From contig CAYNOQ010000082.1 in the NCBI GenBank assembly GCA_964398855.1, positions 1 to 11,538 of the forward strand: a DNA stretch of 11,538 bases, in the 5' to 3' direction. The position numbers and the translations under genes are program-made. The notes beneath the pieces are model-generated. The model was not told the origin of the DNA. It ran no database searches and was given only the letters and a program-made list of their open reading frames with translations. Position 1 is the first letter of the stretch, and the number at the start of each line of letters is the position of its first letter. Source of the stretch: Mariniphaga sp964398855. Lineage in GTDB: Bacteria > Bacteroidota > Bacteroidia > Bacteroidales > Prolixibacteraceae. This document shows, in pieces, positions 1 to 6,898 of this stretch.

Positions 1-137
1 TTATCTGTGGAACAGTCATTAACGATGATTATTTCTTTTCCGAAACCATATTGCAGCTCTACCGCTATCACGCGGTCAAGAATTGCATGGATGGTTTTTT
101 CTTCATTATAAACCGGAATAACGATGGATAATATCAT
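1..137 (-). CDS. Family 2 glycosyltransferase, N-terminal part only (runs off the window)
   Basis: Reading the minus strand from the ATG at 137 gives about 45 residues before the window edge, beginning MILSIVIPVYNEEKTIHAIL and continuing to IIIVNDCSTD. The SIVIPVYNEE strand and the (V)NDxSTD segment are the first and second conserved elements of the GT-A fold in family 2 glycosyltransferases. The second carries aspartates that bind the nucleotide-sugar diphosphate. Family knowledge: close relatives with this N-terminus include dolichol/undecaprenyl-phosphate sugar transferases (DPM1/ArnC type), which load a sugar onto the lipid carrier at the cytoplasmic face. The gene starts 18 bases after the stop of the ArnT-like gene on the same strand, so the two are probably co-transcribed and may act in sequence. 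The C-terminal part, including any membrane anchor, lies outside the window, so donor and acceptor cannot be stated. Confidence 0.85.
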   Translation of the reverse strand, partial: MILSIVIPVYNEEKTIHAILDRVIAVELQYGFGKEIIIVNDCSTD

Positions 138-155
138 TTTTGTTTGTCTGAATTT

Positions 156-1835
156 TTAAAAATTGAGCAAAGATAACGAAGTGGAATGATTATTTTCCGG
201 TTTGGATTTGGTTTTTAGCAGCCAATTCATTTTCAATGATTCTTCGCGGGTTGCCGGATTCAAAAACTGCCAGGTAATCCGGTTCATTCCTCTCTGTTTT
301 ATCTGAAAAACGGTATCGGGTTCAAAGCCCAGATGCAGAATTTCATTGTATTTAATTTCATTGGTATAAAGCCATGTTCCCGGTCTTTCCATCGCTTCAT
401 GCAGTTGCTCCCATGTTGTGATATTTCCAACGTGCTCTTTTGCGTAAAAAAAGAGTGCATACTCTTCCAGTCCGAAATTATAAAGCTGCTCGCCGGGCAG
501 TTTTTCCGATTCAAAAATCTCCAGCGCCTGCCGGTATCCCTGATATTCAAACAACCGGGGAATGACCTGCACATTCAGGTAAAGGTTAAATCCGGCAGCA
601 ACAGCAACCGAAAAAAAGAGAACTTTTTTGATTAAATTCTTCTCAACGAAGAAAAATAATCCTGCCAGCAATAAAATTCCGGACAAAATCAGTATTGGTG
701 CCAAAATTCCGGTTTGCTCAATTTTTATGGCGACAAAAAAGAGCAGAAAAACGATAAAAATCAGGAAAGGAAGCTGAAAAAAGAGCATTTTTCTTCCGAA
801 TTGTTCGGACTGCAAAACGAAGGTTTGCAACCTTCCGGCTGCAATCACGGACAAAAGTGGTATGAACATCATCACATAGTTTGGCGCTTTTCCGCGCGCA
901 ATGCTGTAAACCACAAGCAGAACCAAAACGCTTCCGAAAATGGCAACTCCGGTTTTATTGACAGCTTTTGCAGCAAACCAGCTTTTAACTTCAACAAAAA
1001 GAGCATTTAACAAAATGATTGTCCAGGGAAGGAAAGCCCACAGCAGGTTATAGATATAATAGAACGGATCGCTGCTGGAGCCGGCAACTTTGCCCGAAAC
1101 ACGCCCTAAATTATTGTCAATAAAGTAGAAACGAATTCCGGCAACGCCGAAATTTTTCCACAAGTGAAAAAGCGCCGGGGATATTATCAGCAGCACAAGC
1201 AAAATTCCGGCAAGCCATTTCGGATGAAAAAGTTGTCGGAAATCCTTTTTCAAAATCAGCTGAAAAAGAACAAAAAAGAAGGGTAAAACCGTACCAACCG
1301 GACCTTTTGTCAGCATTGCCAAACCAACCCCGGCAAAACCAAGTATGAAATGTAACTTTTTTTGGTTTTTGAAATATTCTGCAAACTGCCAGATTGCCAA
1401 AACCACAGCTGAATATAAAACTGAATCGGTATGGAAATCGAACAGATAAAGAAAAAACATCTGAGAAGTTCCGGTAATCAACGCCGCCAGTTTGCCGGCA
1501 GATTTGCCATAAACCACTCTGCCCAAACGATAGGTAAAACAGATGCCGGCAACCGCAAAAAGAAACGGAAAAAGTTTATAGGCAAAATTTGTGTTTCCAA
1601 ACAGCTGAATACCCAAACCTGCCAGCCAGAAAAAGAGATGCGGCTTCTGGTCATACGGTTCGCCGTTTATTTTCAGGCTGAGCCAGTTGCCCGATTCGGT
1701 CATTTGCCGGGAGATTGCCGCATACAGCCCGGAGTCGCCGGTCAGGTCGATGAACAGTCCGAAAATCCAGGCAAGCACAACGAGCAGCAGCAGAAAAAAC
1801 CACAACCCTTTTTTCGCAATTCGATTTTCCACCAT
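156..1835 (-). CDS. ArnT/PMT-like membrane glycosyltransferase (polyprenyl-phosphate sugar donor)
   Basis: A 559-residue polytopic membrane protein of about the length usual for ArnT (roughly 550). An N-terminal membrane segment (about residues 11-30) leads into a first periplasmic loop with D31 and D34 (LTGDSGLY) and then YDQKP near 61-65. This is the arrangement of the ArnT/PMT family, where an aspartate here is catalytic and the E/Q-K-P segment is conserved. D134-H-T-D137 and the TKGP motif at 176-179 also fit. About ten further hydrophobic segments run to roughly residue 425, followed by a soluble C-terminal domain. Family role: transfer of a sugar from undecaprenyl phosphate to lipid A, a glycan or a protein on the outer side of the inner membrane. 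The neighbouring GT2 gene could supply that lipid-linked sugar. Acceptor and sugar cannot be read from sequence, so arnT is not assigned. The start is the ATG at 1835; no clear Shine-Dalgarno is visible. Confidence 0.85.
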   Translation of the reverse strand: MVENRIAKKGLWFFLLLLVVLAWIFGLFIDLTGDSGLYAAISRQMTESGNWLSLKINGEPYDQKPHLFFWLAGLGIQLFGNTNFAYKLFPFLFAVAGICFTYRLGRVVYGKSAGKLAALITGTSQMFFLYLFDFHTDSVLYSAVVLAIWQFAEYFKNQKKLHFILGFAGVGLAMLTKGPVGTVLPFFFVLFQLILKKDFRQLFHPKWLAGILLVLLIISPALFHLWKNFGVAGIRFYFIDNNLGRVSGKVAGSSSDPFYYIYNLLWAFLPWTIILLNALFVEVKSWFAAKAVNKTGVAIFGSVLVLLVVYSIARGKAPNYVMMFIPLLSVIAAGRLQTFVLQSEQFGRKMLFFQLPFLIFIVFLLFFVAIKIEQTGILAPILILSGILLLAGLFFFVEKNLIKKVLFFSVAVAAGFNLYLNVQVIPRLFEYQGYRQALEIFESEKLPGEQLYNFGLEEYALFFYAKEHVGNITTWEQLHEAMERPGTWLYTNEIKYNEILHLGFEPDTVFQIKQRGMNRITWQFLNPATREESLKMNWLLKTKSKPENNHSTSLSLLNF

Positions 1836-1939
1836 CTTCTCATCAAAATTGATTCAACAAAATAAGCGATTTATTATACCGTTTGAAAACAGAGAGGGAA
1901 AAATAAAATATGTTTTTAAATTAGCGGAAAAATTTACTG

Positions 1940-2425
1940 ATGGACAAAATAGCAATATTTCCGGGTTCATTCGACCCTTTTCATGTGGGGCACGAGTCAA
2001 TAGTGCGCCGTGCCATCCCCCTTTTCGATAAAATTTTTGTTATGATTGGCTACAATGCCAATAAAAAATCATTTTTCCCCATTGAAAAGCGAATCGAATG
2101 GATAAACAGGGTTTTTGAGAATGTGGATAAAGTGGAGGTGCGCCTTCACGAAGGGCTGACAGTAGATTTTTGCAAGGAGGTGAATGCCGGATACATTCTC
2201 AGGGGAATCCGCACTTCTGCCGATTTTGAATATGAGCGCGCACTCGCCCAGATCAACAAGAAGATGCATCCTGAAATTGAAACCGTATTTCTGCTTACCC
2301 TGCCCGAGCACACTCCGGTGAATGCAACCATTATCCGGGATATTATTTTCCATGGTGGCGATGCCGGCATGTTTCTTCCCAAAGGACTTCAAATCAGTGA
2401 ATTTAAAATAGAGAACTACAAATAA
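1940..2425 (+). CDS. coaD: Phosphopantetheine adenylyltransferase
   Basis: A 161-residue protein of the usual CoaD length. It makes dephospho-CoA and pyrophosphate from 4'-phosphopantetheine and ATP, the penultimate step of coenzyme A synthesis, in the cytoplasm. The N-terminus MDKIAIFPGSFDPFHVGHESI carries the nucleotidyltransferase signature: G9-S-F-D-P followed by the H15-V-G-H18 form of the (T/H)xGH motif. LRGIRTSADFEYE (87-99) is the typical CoaD segment for phosphopantetheine and ATP contacts. The C-terminal VNATIIRD (127-134) stands where other CoaD proteins have ISS(T/S)xVRE. The start is the ATG at 1940, which places the first beta strand directly at the N-terminus. The 104-base gap to the divergent ArnT-like gene must hold both promoters. 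TACCGTTTG at 1877-1885 resembles the Bacteroidota -7 box but has one extra spacer base, so I do not call it. The next gene follows after 6 bases. Confidence 0.96.
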   Translation: MDKIAIFPGSFDPFHVGHESIVRRAIPLFDKIFVMIGYNANKKSFFPIEKRIEWINRVFENVDKVEVRLHEGLTVDFCKEVNAGYILRGIRTSADFEYERALAQINKKMHPEIETVFLLTLPEHTPVNATIIRDIIFHGGDAGMFLPKGLQISEFKIENYK

Positions 2426-2431
2426 TTCGGA

Positions 2432-3853
2432 ATGAAGGAACGGATTCTTGTGTTTTTTTTCTCACTGCTTGTTTCATTGCCGGCATTGGCAATTCGAATA
2501 GAGGGAAAAAACAGGGAGTACGCCGAAAAAGAAATTGAATTTTACCGTTTTTCCGATCCGGTTACTCAGGAAAAAGAGCTTGTTTTCACCTTGAAACCCG
2601 ACGAGGAAGGGAATTTCACCGCCGATACCGAAGTGCCCCAAACTACGTTTGTTTTCAGCGATTTCGGTATTTACCGCGGGTTGCTTTTTTTAGAACCGGG
2701 AAAAAACCTGAAACTGCTGTTTCCGCCCCTGCGGGAAAAATCTTTTGCCGACAGCAAAAATCCCTATTTCGAACCGGTTGAATTCTGGTTTTCAACCGAA
2801 AAAGGGGATCAGCTCAATGACCACATTTCTATCTTCGACTCTAAGCTGAATCTGCTCACCGACAAATTTTTCAATCAGCTCTATTTTATGCAGTCGCAAA
2901 GCGCTTTTGATTCGGTAAAAACGCAGCTTTCGGAAGTAGCGGATATTTCCGCTTCGCCGGTTTTTACAACACATAAAAATCTGAAACTGAAATCACTGGA
3001 AGCTGATGTTTTCAGACTGAAACCGGAAACAGTTTCCAAAAAGCTGATGAAAACCGAACAGGAATTTCTAAGTCATCCCGCTTTTTTGGAGCTTTTTGAT
3101 AAAACTTTTGCAAACAAGCTCAGCTTTGAAGCGCGCGCGGCAGGCGGAGACAAAATCAGACAGACAGTTGCTGCAAGAAATGTGACTTTTCTTAAAAATT
3201 TAGTAAATGAAAAATATAATATTTCCGGTTCATTTGCCGATCTGGTTCTTTTGAAAATACTGCACGACGCATTCTACTCCGGTGATTTCCAGCAAAATGA
3301 CATTTTAGCCATCATATCTTCGCCTGCGTTATCCGCCGATAGTAATCAGTATATCCGGCATATTTCCGAAAACATTTTGAAAAAACTGAAATTTCTGCAA
3401 AAAGGAAGCAAGGCGCCGGTGATTTGTCTGAAAGATACAAACGGGCACAATGTCTGCTCCGACAGTACTCCGGCAGACGATAAAAAATTCAAATACCTGA
3501 TTTTTGCCGACACCGAGATGATTGTTTGCCGGGAACATCTGAAATACCTGACACGAATTGATGAAATGTTTCAAAAGCAGCTTGAAATCATCATCGTGCT
3601 GAGAAAAAGCGACATCATCGGGATGAAAATCTTTTTGGACAAAGAGAAAATCCCGGGTATTCATCTGGTAGATGAAAACAGTGAATTTGCCGAAAAATAC
3701 AGAGTAAAATCCTATCCTTCCTGCCTGTTAATCAATCATATCCACGAGGTGGAATTTCAACAGGCGTTCGCACCAATGGATGGTTTTGAGCAGCAGTTTG
3801 GCACCTTTTTGCAGCAGCATCTTTTTGAGCAACAGCGCAATCAGGAGCGATAG
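2432..3853 (+). CDS. Secreted protein with degenerate thioredoxin-like (TlpA-type) C-terminal domain
   Basis: 473 residues. The first 20 residues are a good Sec signal peptide: KER, a hydrophobic run FFFSLLVSL, then PALA with likely cleavage after A20. No lipobox cysteine is present, so a periplasmic location is inferred. Residues about 21-100 are beta-rich (F-x-F alternations, DEEGNF, LEPGKNLKL) and resemble the DUF4369-like front domain of many Bacteroidota TlpA proteins; this is a weak match by eye. About 110-320 is mostly helical and unrecognised. About 323-465 looks like a thioredoxin fold: KGSKAPVICLKDTNG, then a beta strand YLIFAD, then M363-I-V-C366 where C-x-x-C is expected, and a probable cis-proline in KSYPSCLLI (P429). 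With only the second active-site cysteine left, normal disulfide reductase activity is unlikely. It follows coaD by 6 bases, and its last 13 bases overlap the convergent NUDIX gene. The function is unknown. Confidence 0.8.
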   Translation: MKERILVFFFSLLVSLPALAIRIEGKNREYAEKEIEFYRFSDPVTQEKELVFTLKPDEEGNFTADTEVPQTTFVFSDFGIYRGLLFLEPGKNLKLLFPPLREKSFADSKNPYFEPVEFWFSTEKGDQLNDHISIFDSKLNLLTDKFFNQLYFMQSQSAFDSVKTQLSEVADISASPVFTTHKNLKLKSLEADVFRLKPETVSKKLMKTEQEFLSHPAFLELFDKTFANKLSFEARAAGGDKIRQTVAARNVTFLKNLVNEKYNISGSFADLVLLKILHDAFYSGDFQQNDILAIISSPALSADSNQYIRHISENILKKLKFLQKGSKAPVICLKDTNGHNVCSDSTPADDKKFKYLIFADTEMIVCREHLKYLTRIDEMFQKQLEIIIVLRKSDIIGMKIFLDKEKIPGIHLVDENSEFAEKYRVKSYPSCLLINHIHEVEFQQAFAPMDGFEQQFGTFLQQHLFEQQRNQER

Positions 3854-4470
3854 TGGAAAATCAGTTGTTTCAGGTTTTCGTAGGTGTTTTGCAGCACTTC
3901 GTCTATTTCTTCAGGTGAAAACCATTTCAGGCGGGTAATTCCCTCTTCACTTTGCGGAAAAGCTTCTTCTTCTTTATCATAACTCATTTCAAACCATGCA
4001 GTTTCCTTAAAAATCCATTCTCCTTTTGTTTCGGGATAATGCGACTGATAGATGTGATAGGTAGAAAACAGCGGTTTAACAATCTGATGCCCGGTGATGC
4101 CGCACTCTTCCGAAACCTCCCTCAGCGCAGTTTCCGAAAAAGTTTCCCCCTTCTCCGATTTTCCTTTAGGCAAATCCCATTTTCCGTTTCGGAAAATAAA
4201 CAGCAGCCTGCCTCCCCGGATGACTACTCCACCGGCTGCCGGCATTTCAAGAAAAAGTGAGCGAAAATCACGAAAAAAGCGTTCCGGCTCCGGGTGAGTC
4301 AAAAAAACTGTAGAATCACTGTTTTTCAGGAAATTATCAAACCATTTTTGGATTGCTGCAACCGTTGAATCTTCCTGAAAATTAACAGTCAGATTATTTT
4401 TTTCAACATCCTCAGGTGTGCAAATCTCAATCAAACGGTCATTCAGAAAAACTTTATATTTTTGTTTCAT
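3841..4470 (-). CDS. NUDIX hydrolase
   Basis: 209 residues when started at the ATG at 4470. A TTG nine bases further upstream (4479) is also in frame but adds only three residues. The Nudix box GX5EX7REUXEEXGU is complete: G103, E109, then REVSEECGI at 117-125, which binds the divalent metals needed to cleave a nucleoside diphosphate linked to another group. It is preceded by the usual strands AAGGVVIRGGRLLFIFRNGKWDLPKG (residues 78-103). The first 75 residues form an N-terminal extension (KYKVFLNDRLIEI onward) that I cannot assign to a domain. The substrate cannot be predicted from sequence. The gene is divergent from pyrE with only 36 bases between the start codons, so the promoters must overlap or lie within the opposing gene. 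Its 3' end overlaps the thioredoxin-like gene by 13 bases. Confidence 0.92.
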   Translation of the reverse strand: MKQKYKVFLNDRLIEICTPEDVEKNNLTVNFQEDSTVAAIQKWFDNFLKNSDSTVFLTHPEPERFFRDFRSLFLEMPAAGGVVIRGGRLLFIFRNGKWDLPKGKSEKGETFSETALREVSEECGITGHQIVKPLFSTYHIYQSHYPETKGEWIFKETAWFEMSYDKEEEAFPQSEEGITRLKWFSPEEIDEVLQNTYENLKQLIFHYRS

Positions 4471-4506
4471 TGTTTTCAAATTTTAAAATACAATTATAAT
4501 CAGACT

Positions 4507-5142
4507 ATGGCACAGACACAAATTGAAGTTGCAAAAAAACTCCTTGAGATAAAAGCAGTTAAAGTTCAGCCGCTTAAACCGTTCACATGGGCTTCGGGGT
4601 GGAAATCCCCCATCTACTGCGACAACCGCAAAATATTATCCTTTCCTGAAACGCGAACTTTTATCCGCGACAAATTTGCCGAAATTATTCGGAAAAAATA
4701 CCCGCAGGTTGAAATAATTGCCGGAGTGGCAACCGGCGCAATTGCGCACGGCGCTCTGCTTGCAGAAATTCTGGAGCTTCCGTTTATTTATGTGCGCTCT
4801 GCACCGAAAGGGCACGGACTTGAAAACCGGATTGAAGGCAAACTGCTTCCCGGACAAAAAGTGGTTGTGATTGAAGACCTGATTTCTACCGGCGGAAGCA
4901 GTCTGAAAGCTGCCGAAGCAATTAAGGAATCCAAAGGTGAGGTGTTGGGTATGCTCTCAATTTTTACCTACAACTTTGATATTGCCAATGAGAAATTTCA
5001 ACAGGCAGACATCGAACTCACTTCGCTCAGCAACTACAACACGCTGATTCCCACAGCGCTCGAAATCGGACATATTACGGAAGATCAGGTCAATACGCTG
5101 ATGGAGTGGCGCAAAGACCCCGCAAACTGGAATAAACAATAA
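4507..5142 (+). CDS. pyrE: Orotate phosphoribosyltransferase
   Basis: 211 residues from the ATG at 4507 (MAQTQIEVAKKLLEIKAVKV), the usual PyrE length. An in-frame TTG at 4462 would add 15 non-conserved residues and run into the NUDIX gene, so it was not used. It joins orotate and phosphoribosyl pyrophosphate to form OMP in pyrimidine synthesis; the enzyme is a cytoplasmic dimer. FTWASGWKSPIYCDNRK (26-42) is the conserved orotate/phosphate-binding front segment. SAPKGHGLENRIEG (98-111) is the flexible catalytic loop with K101 and H103. VVVIEDLISTGGSS (119-132) is the PRPP-binding signature with its paired acidic residues E123 and D124. The SRPBCC gene starts 4 bases after the stop, so the two are almost certainly co-transcribed. 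TATTTTTG at 4457-4464 fits TAnnTTTG but lies inside the divergent gene and has no upstream TTG, so I treat it as chance. Confidence 0.96.
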   Translation: MAQTQIEVAKKLLEIKAVKVQPLKPFTWASGWKSPIYCDNRKILSFPETRTFIRDKFAEIIRKKYPQVEIIAGVATGAIAHGALLAEILELPFIYVRSAPKGHGLENRIEGKLLPGQKVVVIEDLISTGGSSLKAAEAIKESKGEVLGMLSIFTYNFDIANEKFQQADIELTSLSNYNTLIPTALEIGHITEDQVNTLMEWRKDPANWNKQ

Positions 5143-5146
5143 ACTT

Positions 5147-5596
5147 ATGAGCATTCAAAAGTATGTCAGCGATGTGAAATTAATCGGACATCAACAGCAG
5201 GTTGTTTTCGATTATCTTTCAAATTTTGAAAACTTTTCCCAATACCTGAATGAAGGCCTGTTCGAGAAAATTGCAGAACAGGTTCCCGGTATTAAAATCA
5301 GTGATTTTCAATCGGACAGGGACTCCTGCCGGTTTTCAATTTCAGGTTTGGGAACCGCAGATATCCGAATTGTGGAACGCGAACCCCATAAAACCATTAA
5401 AGTTGAAGGTTCCGGAAGTCTGCCGATTGGCATCACCTTTTGGATTCAACTGCTTCCCGCATCTGAAATGCAGACCAAAATGCGGCTGACATTGCACACT
5501 GACCTGAACATGATGATGAAAATGATGGTTGGAAACAAACTGGAAGAGGGCATTAATCAGCTGGCAGAAACGATAAAAAATCTGCCCTACGAATAA
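5147..5596 (+). CDS. SRPBCC-fold (START-like/polyketide cyclase-like) protein
   Basis: 149 residues with the pattern of the SRPBCC helix-grip fold. An early strand plus helix contains the typical VFDYLSNFENFSQYLNE (about residues 21-37). A run of beta strands follows (CRFSISGLGTADIRIVEREPHKTIKVEGSG and TFWIQLLPASEMQTKMRLTLHTD), and the protein ends in a long helix, about 122-147, that would close a hydrophobic pocket. There is no signal peptide or membrane segment, so it is cytoplasmic. Proteins of this fold bind lipids, cofactors or other hydrophobic ligands, but nothing here identifies a ligand or an enzymatic residue. It lies 4 bases after pyrE, a pairing I recall as recurrent in Bacteroidota, though I cannot verify that here. 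It converges on birA with only 8 bases between the stop codons. Confidence 0.8.
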   Translation: MSIQKYVSDVKLIGHQQQVVFDYLSNFENFSQYLNEGLFEKIAEQVPGIKISDFQSDRDSCRFSISGLGTADIRIVEREPHKTIKVEGSGSLPIGITFWIQLLPASEMQTKMRLTLHTDLNMMMKMMVGNKLEEGINQLAETIKNLPYE

Positions 5597-5604
5597 TTTT
5601 CTGC

Positions 5605-6348
5605 TCAAATCACAAATTCCACCTCTTTAAACATATATTCAGACCGTTTGCCCGAGCGATCTTCAAGAATAAGTTGCCCGAACTCTCCGGTTCCTGAAAT
5701 TTTAGCTTCAAACAAAACATCCTCTTTCCTGTAGAACGCCCATTCATCTTTTCGAAACAAATCCTGATGGTATGCTGTATCAATCTTTTCCAAAAAGCCC
5801 GACTCCAATCTGCCGAGCCAGTTCATAAACAGTGAATGCAGCTGCAAAACCACATCTTGAGTGTCATAATCTTTTTTTGTCAACATTTTGAGAGAGACGG
5901 CATTGGGGTGCGCTGGTGAAAATTGTTCCTGATTCAGATTGATGCCAAACCCAACCACCGCCGAATGAATCCGGCTTCCCAAAACAGCAGTGTCAATTAA
6001 AATTCCGGCAATTTTCTTATTTCCGACATAGATATCGTTGGGCCATTTTATGCTGACTCCGTCAACCTTTTCTGCCAACCACTCGTAAATGGTGATGCTG
6101 ATAATTTTTGACAGATAGAACTGTTGTGCAGCCGGAAGAAATTGCGGAAAAACAATAATACTTGCCAAAAGATTTTTTCCGGGAGCGCTTTCCCATAAAT
6201 TTCCACGCTGTCCTCTGCCACTTTTCTGGTAATCTGACACAACGACACTGCCATTTTTAACACTACCCTGCGAAATAAGCCGGTTGGCATAGTTGTTGGT
6301 CGAATCAACTTCCGTTAAAGTAATGATATTCAGCTTTTCCCTTTTCAT
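5605..6348 (-). CDS. birA: Biotin--[acetyl-CoA-carboxylase] ligase, monofunctional
   Basis: 247 residues from the ATG at 6348. A TTG two codons upstream is in frame, but the ATG is preferred. It activates biotin with ATP to biotinyl-AMP and transfers it to the target lysine of biotin carboxyl carrier proteins. Visible motifs are EVDSTNNYAN (13-22), the adenylate-binding loop SGRGQRGNLW (43-52) in place of the usual GRGRxGRxW, and KWPNDIYVGNKKIAGILID (101-119), in which K112 aligns with the biotin-binding lysine of E. coli BirA. The small C-terminal SH3-like domain is about 202-247. There is no N-terminal winged helix, so this is a class I ligase that should not act as the biotin-operon repressor. 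It diverges from rsfS across 169 bases. TAATCTTG just upstream on the minus strand matches seven of eight positions of TAnnTTTG and could be its -7 box. Confidence 0.94.
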   Translation of the reverse strand: MKREKLNIITLTEVDSTNNYANRLISQGSVKNGSVVVSDYQKSGRGQRGNLWESAPGKNLLASIIVFPQFLPAAQQFYLSKIISITIYEWLAEKVDGVSIKWPNDIYVGNKKIAGILIDTAVLGSRIHSAVVGFGINLNQEQFSPAHPNAVSLKMLTKKDYDTQDVVLQLHSLFMNWLGRLESGFLEKIDTAYHQDLFRKDEWAFYRKEDVLFEAKISGTGEFGQLILEDRSGKRSEYMFKEVEFVI

Positions 6349-6400
6349 TTTCAAGACAAGATTATAATTTGTTTTATGAACAGACTGTTAAGTAAAAAAT

Positions 6401-6410
6401 GCAAATTTGC
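6401..6410. repeat. Short perfect palindrome in the birA-rsfS intergenic region
   Basis: GCAAATTTGC is a perfect 10-base inverted repeat with no spacer, about halfway between the divergent birA and rsfS starts. Such a palindrome could be a half-site pair for a dimeric regulator, but its A/T-rich centre makes chance plausible and no second copy is visible nearby. Confidence 0.25.
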
Positions 6411-6491
6411 TGATAATTTTTCACTCTGCTATTAAAAGGGAAACGAAGCCGGAAAATGGAATATCCAAAATCAGATATATAGTAAAAAAGC

Positions 6492-6499
6492 TATCTTTG
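6492..6499 (+). promoter_or_regulatory. Putative Bacteroidota-type -7 box for the rsfS-ftsH operon
   Basis: TATCTTTG matches the Bacteroidota primary sigma -7 consensus TAnnTTTG exactly and ends 18 bases before the rsfS ATG. Transcription would start near 6505, leaving a leader of only about a dozen bases. The expected TTG of the -33 element is not seen at the usual distance; the upstream stretch is A/T-rich instead. The match and position support it, and the missing -33 element weakens it. Confidence 0.5.
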
Positions 6500-6517
6500 T
6501 AGTCCTAAATAGAATAT

Positions 6518-6889
6518 ATGGTTAAAAACTCGGAAAGTACGGAAAATTTAAAAAAAGCAATCCTTGAAGGGATACAAAAAATTAAAGGAAAAGAGATAAA
6601 AGTTATTGATTTAAGCACAATTCATTATACAGAATGTGATTTTTTTGTAATATGCCACGGAACATCCACAACACAGGTAAGCTCCATCGCGCAATCAGTT
6701 GAAAAGATGGTGGAAGAAGATACCGGCAACAAAGCCAGGCACACGGAAGGATACCAAAATGCTCTCTGGGTTTTATTGGATTACGGAGAAATTGTGGTTC
6801 ACATTTTCCACGAAACAGCAAGAAACTTCTACAATCTTGAAGGGCTTTGGGCAGATGCAAAAATAGTTACTGAAAATTCGGAGAATTAG
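6518..6889 (+). CDS. rsfS: Ribosome silencing factor RsfS/Iojap
   Basis: 123 residues, typical for RsfS (105-130). It binds ribosomal protein uL14 on the large subunit and blocks joining of the subunits when nutrients run short. The family core is clear: IKVIDLSTIHYTECDFFVICHG (about 27-48), where the T-x-x-x-DFFVIC segment is the hallmark, TSTTQVSSIAQSVEKMV, then the HTEGYQNALWVLLDYGEIVVHIFHE strand-helix region and RNFYNLEGLWADAK near the C-terminus. The start is the ATG at 6518, directly behind a good -7 box. It is the first gene of the plus-strand run, and ftsH begins 9 bases after its stop. The rsfS-ftsH-cdsA order is one I recall as common in Bacteroidota. Confidence 0.96.
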   Translation: MVKNSESTENLKKAILEGIQKIKGKEIKVIDLSTIHYTECDFFVICHGTSTTQVSSIAQSVEKMVEEDTGNKARHTEGYQNALWVLLDYGEIVVHIFHETARNFYNLEGLWADAKIVTENSEN

Positions 6890-6898
6890 AAACAGATT

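Noticed and set aside
151..164. Perfect 14-base palindrome AATTTTTAAAAATT across the ArnT-like stop codon
   Set aside because: It consists only of A and T with no GC stem or loop, so it is a likely by-product of an A/T-rich gene junction rather than a terminator or operator.
1431..1865. 144-codon open frame on the plus strand opposite the ArnT-like gene
   Set aside because: It is antisense to a gene with clear family motifs, has a K/Q/R-rich composition typical of a reversed hydrophobic gene, and contains no recognisable domain.
1865..1885. TATAAT on the minus strand and TACCGTTTG on the plus strand as promoters for the divergent ArnT-like gene and coaD
   Set aside because: TATAAT is not the usual element in this phylum and has no good -35. 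TACCGTTTG has one base too many between TA and TTTG and no TTG at a suitable distance.
4462..4506. Upstream TTG start for pyrE adding MFHCFQILKYNYNQT
   Set aside because: The added residues are not part of the PyrE family, overlap the divergent NUDIX gene, and an ATG at 4507 gives the expected N-terminus.
6401..6499. BirA as repressor of its own divergent region through the palindrome
   Set aside because: The BirA here lacks the N-terminal winged helix needed for DNA binding, so it cannot act in the way of the E. coli biotin repressor.
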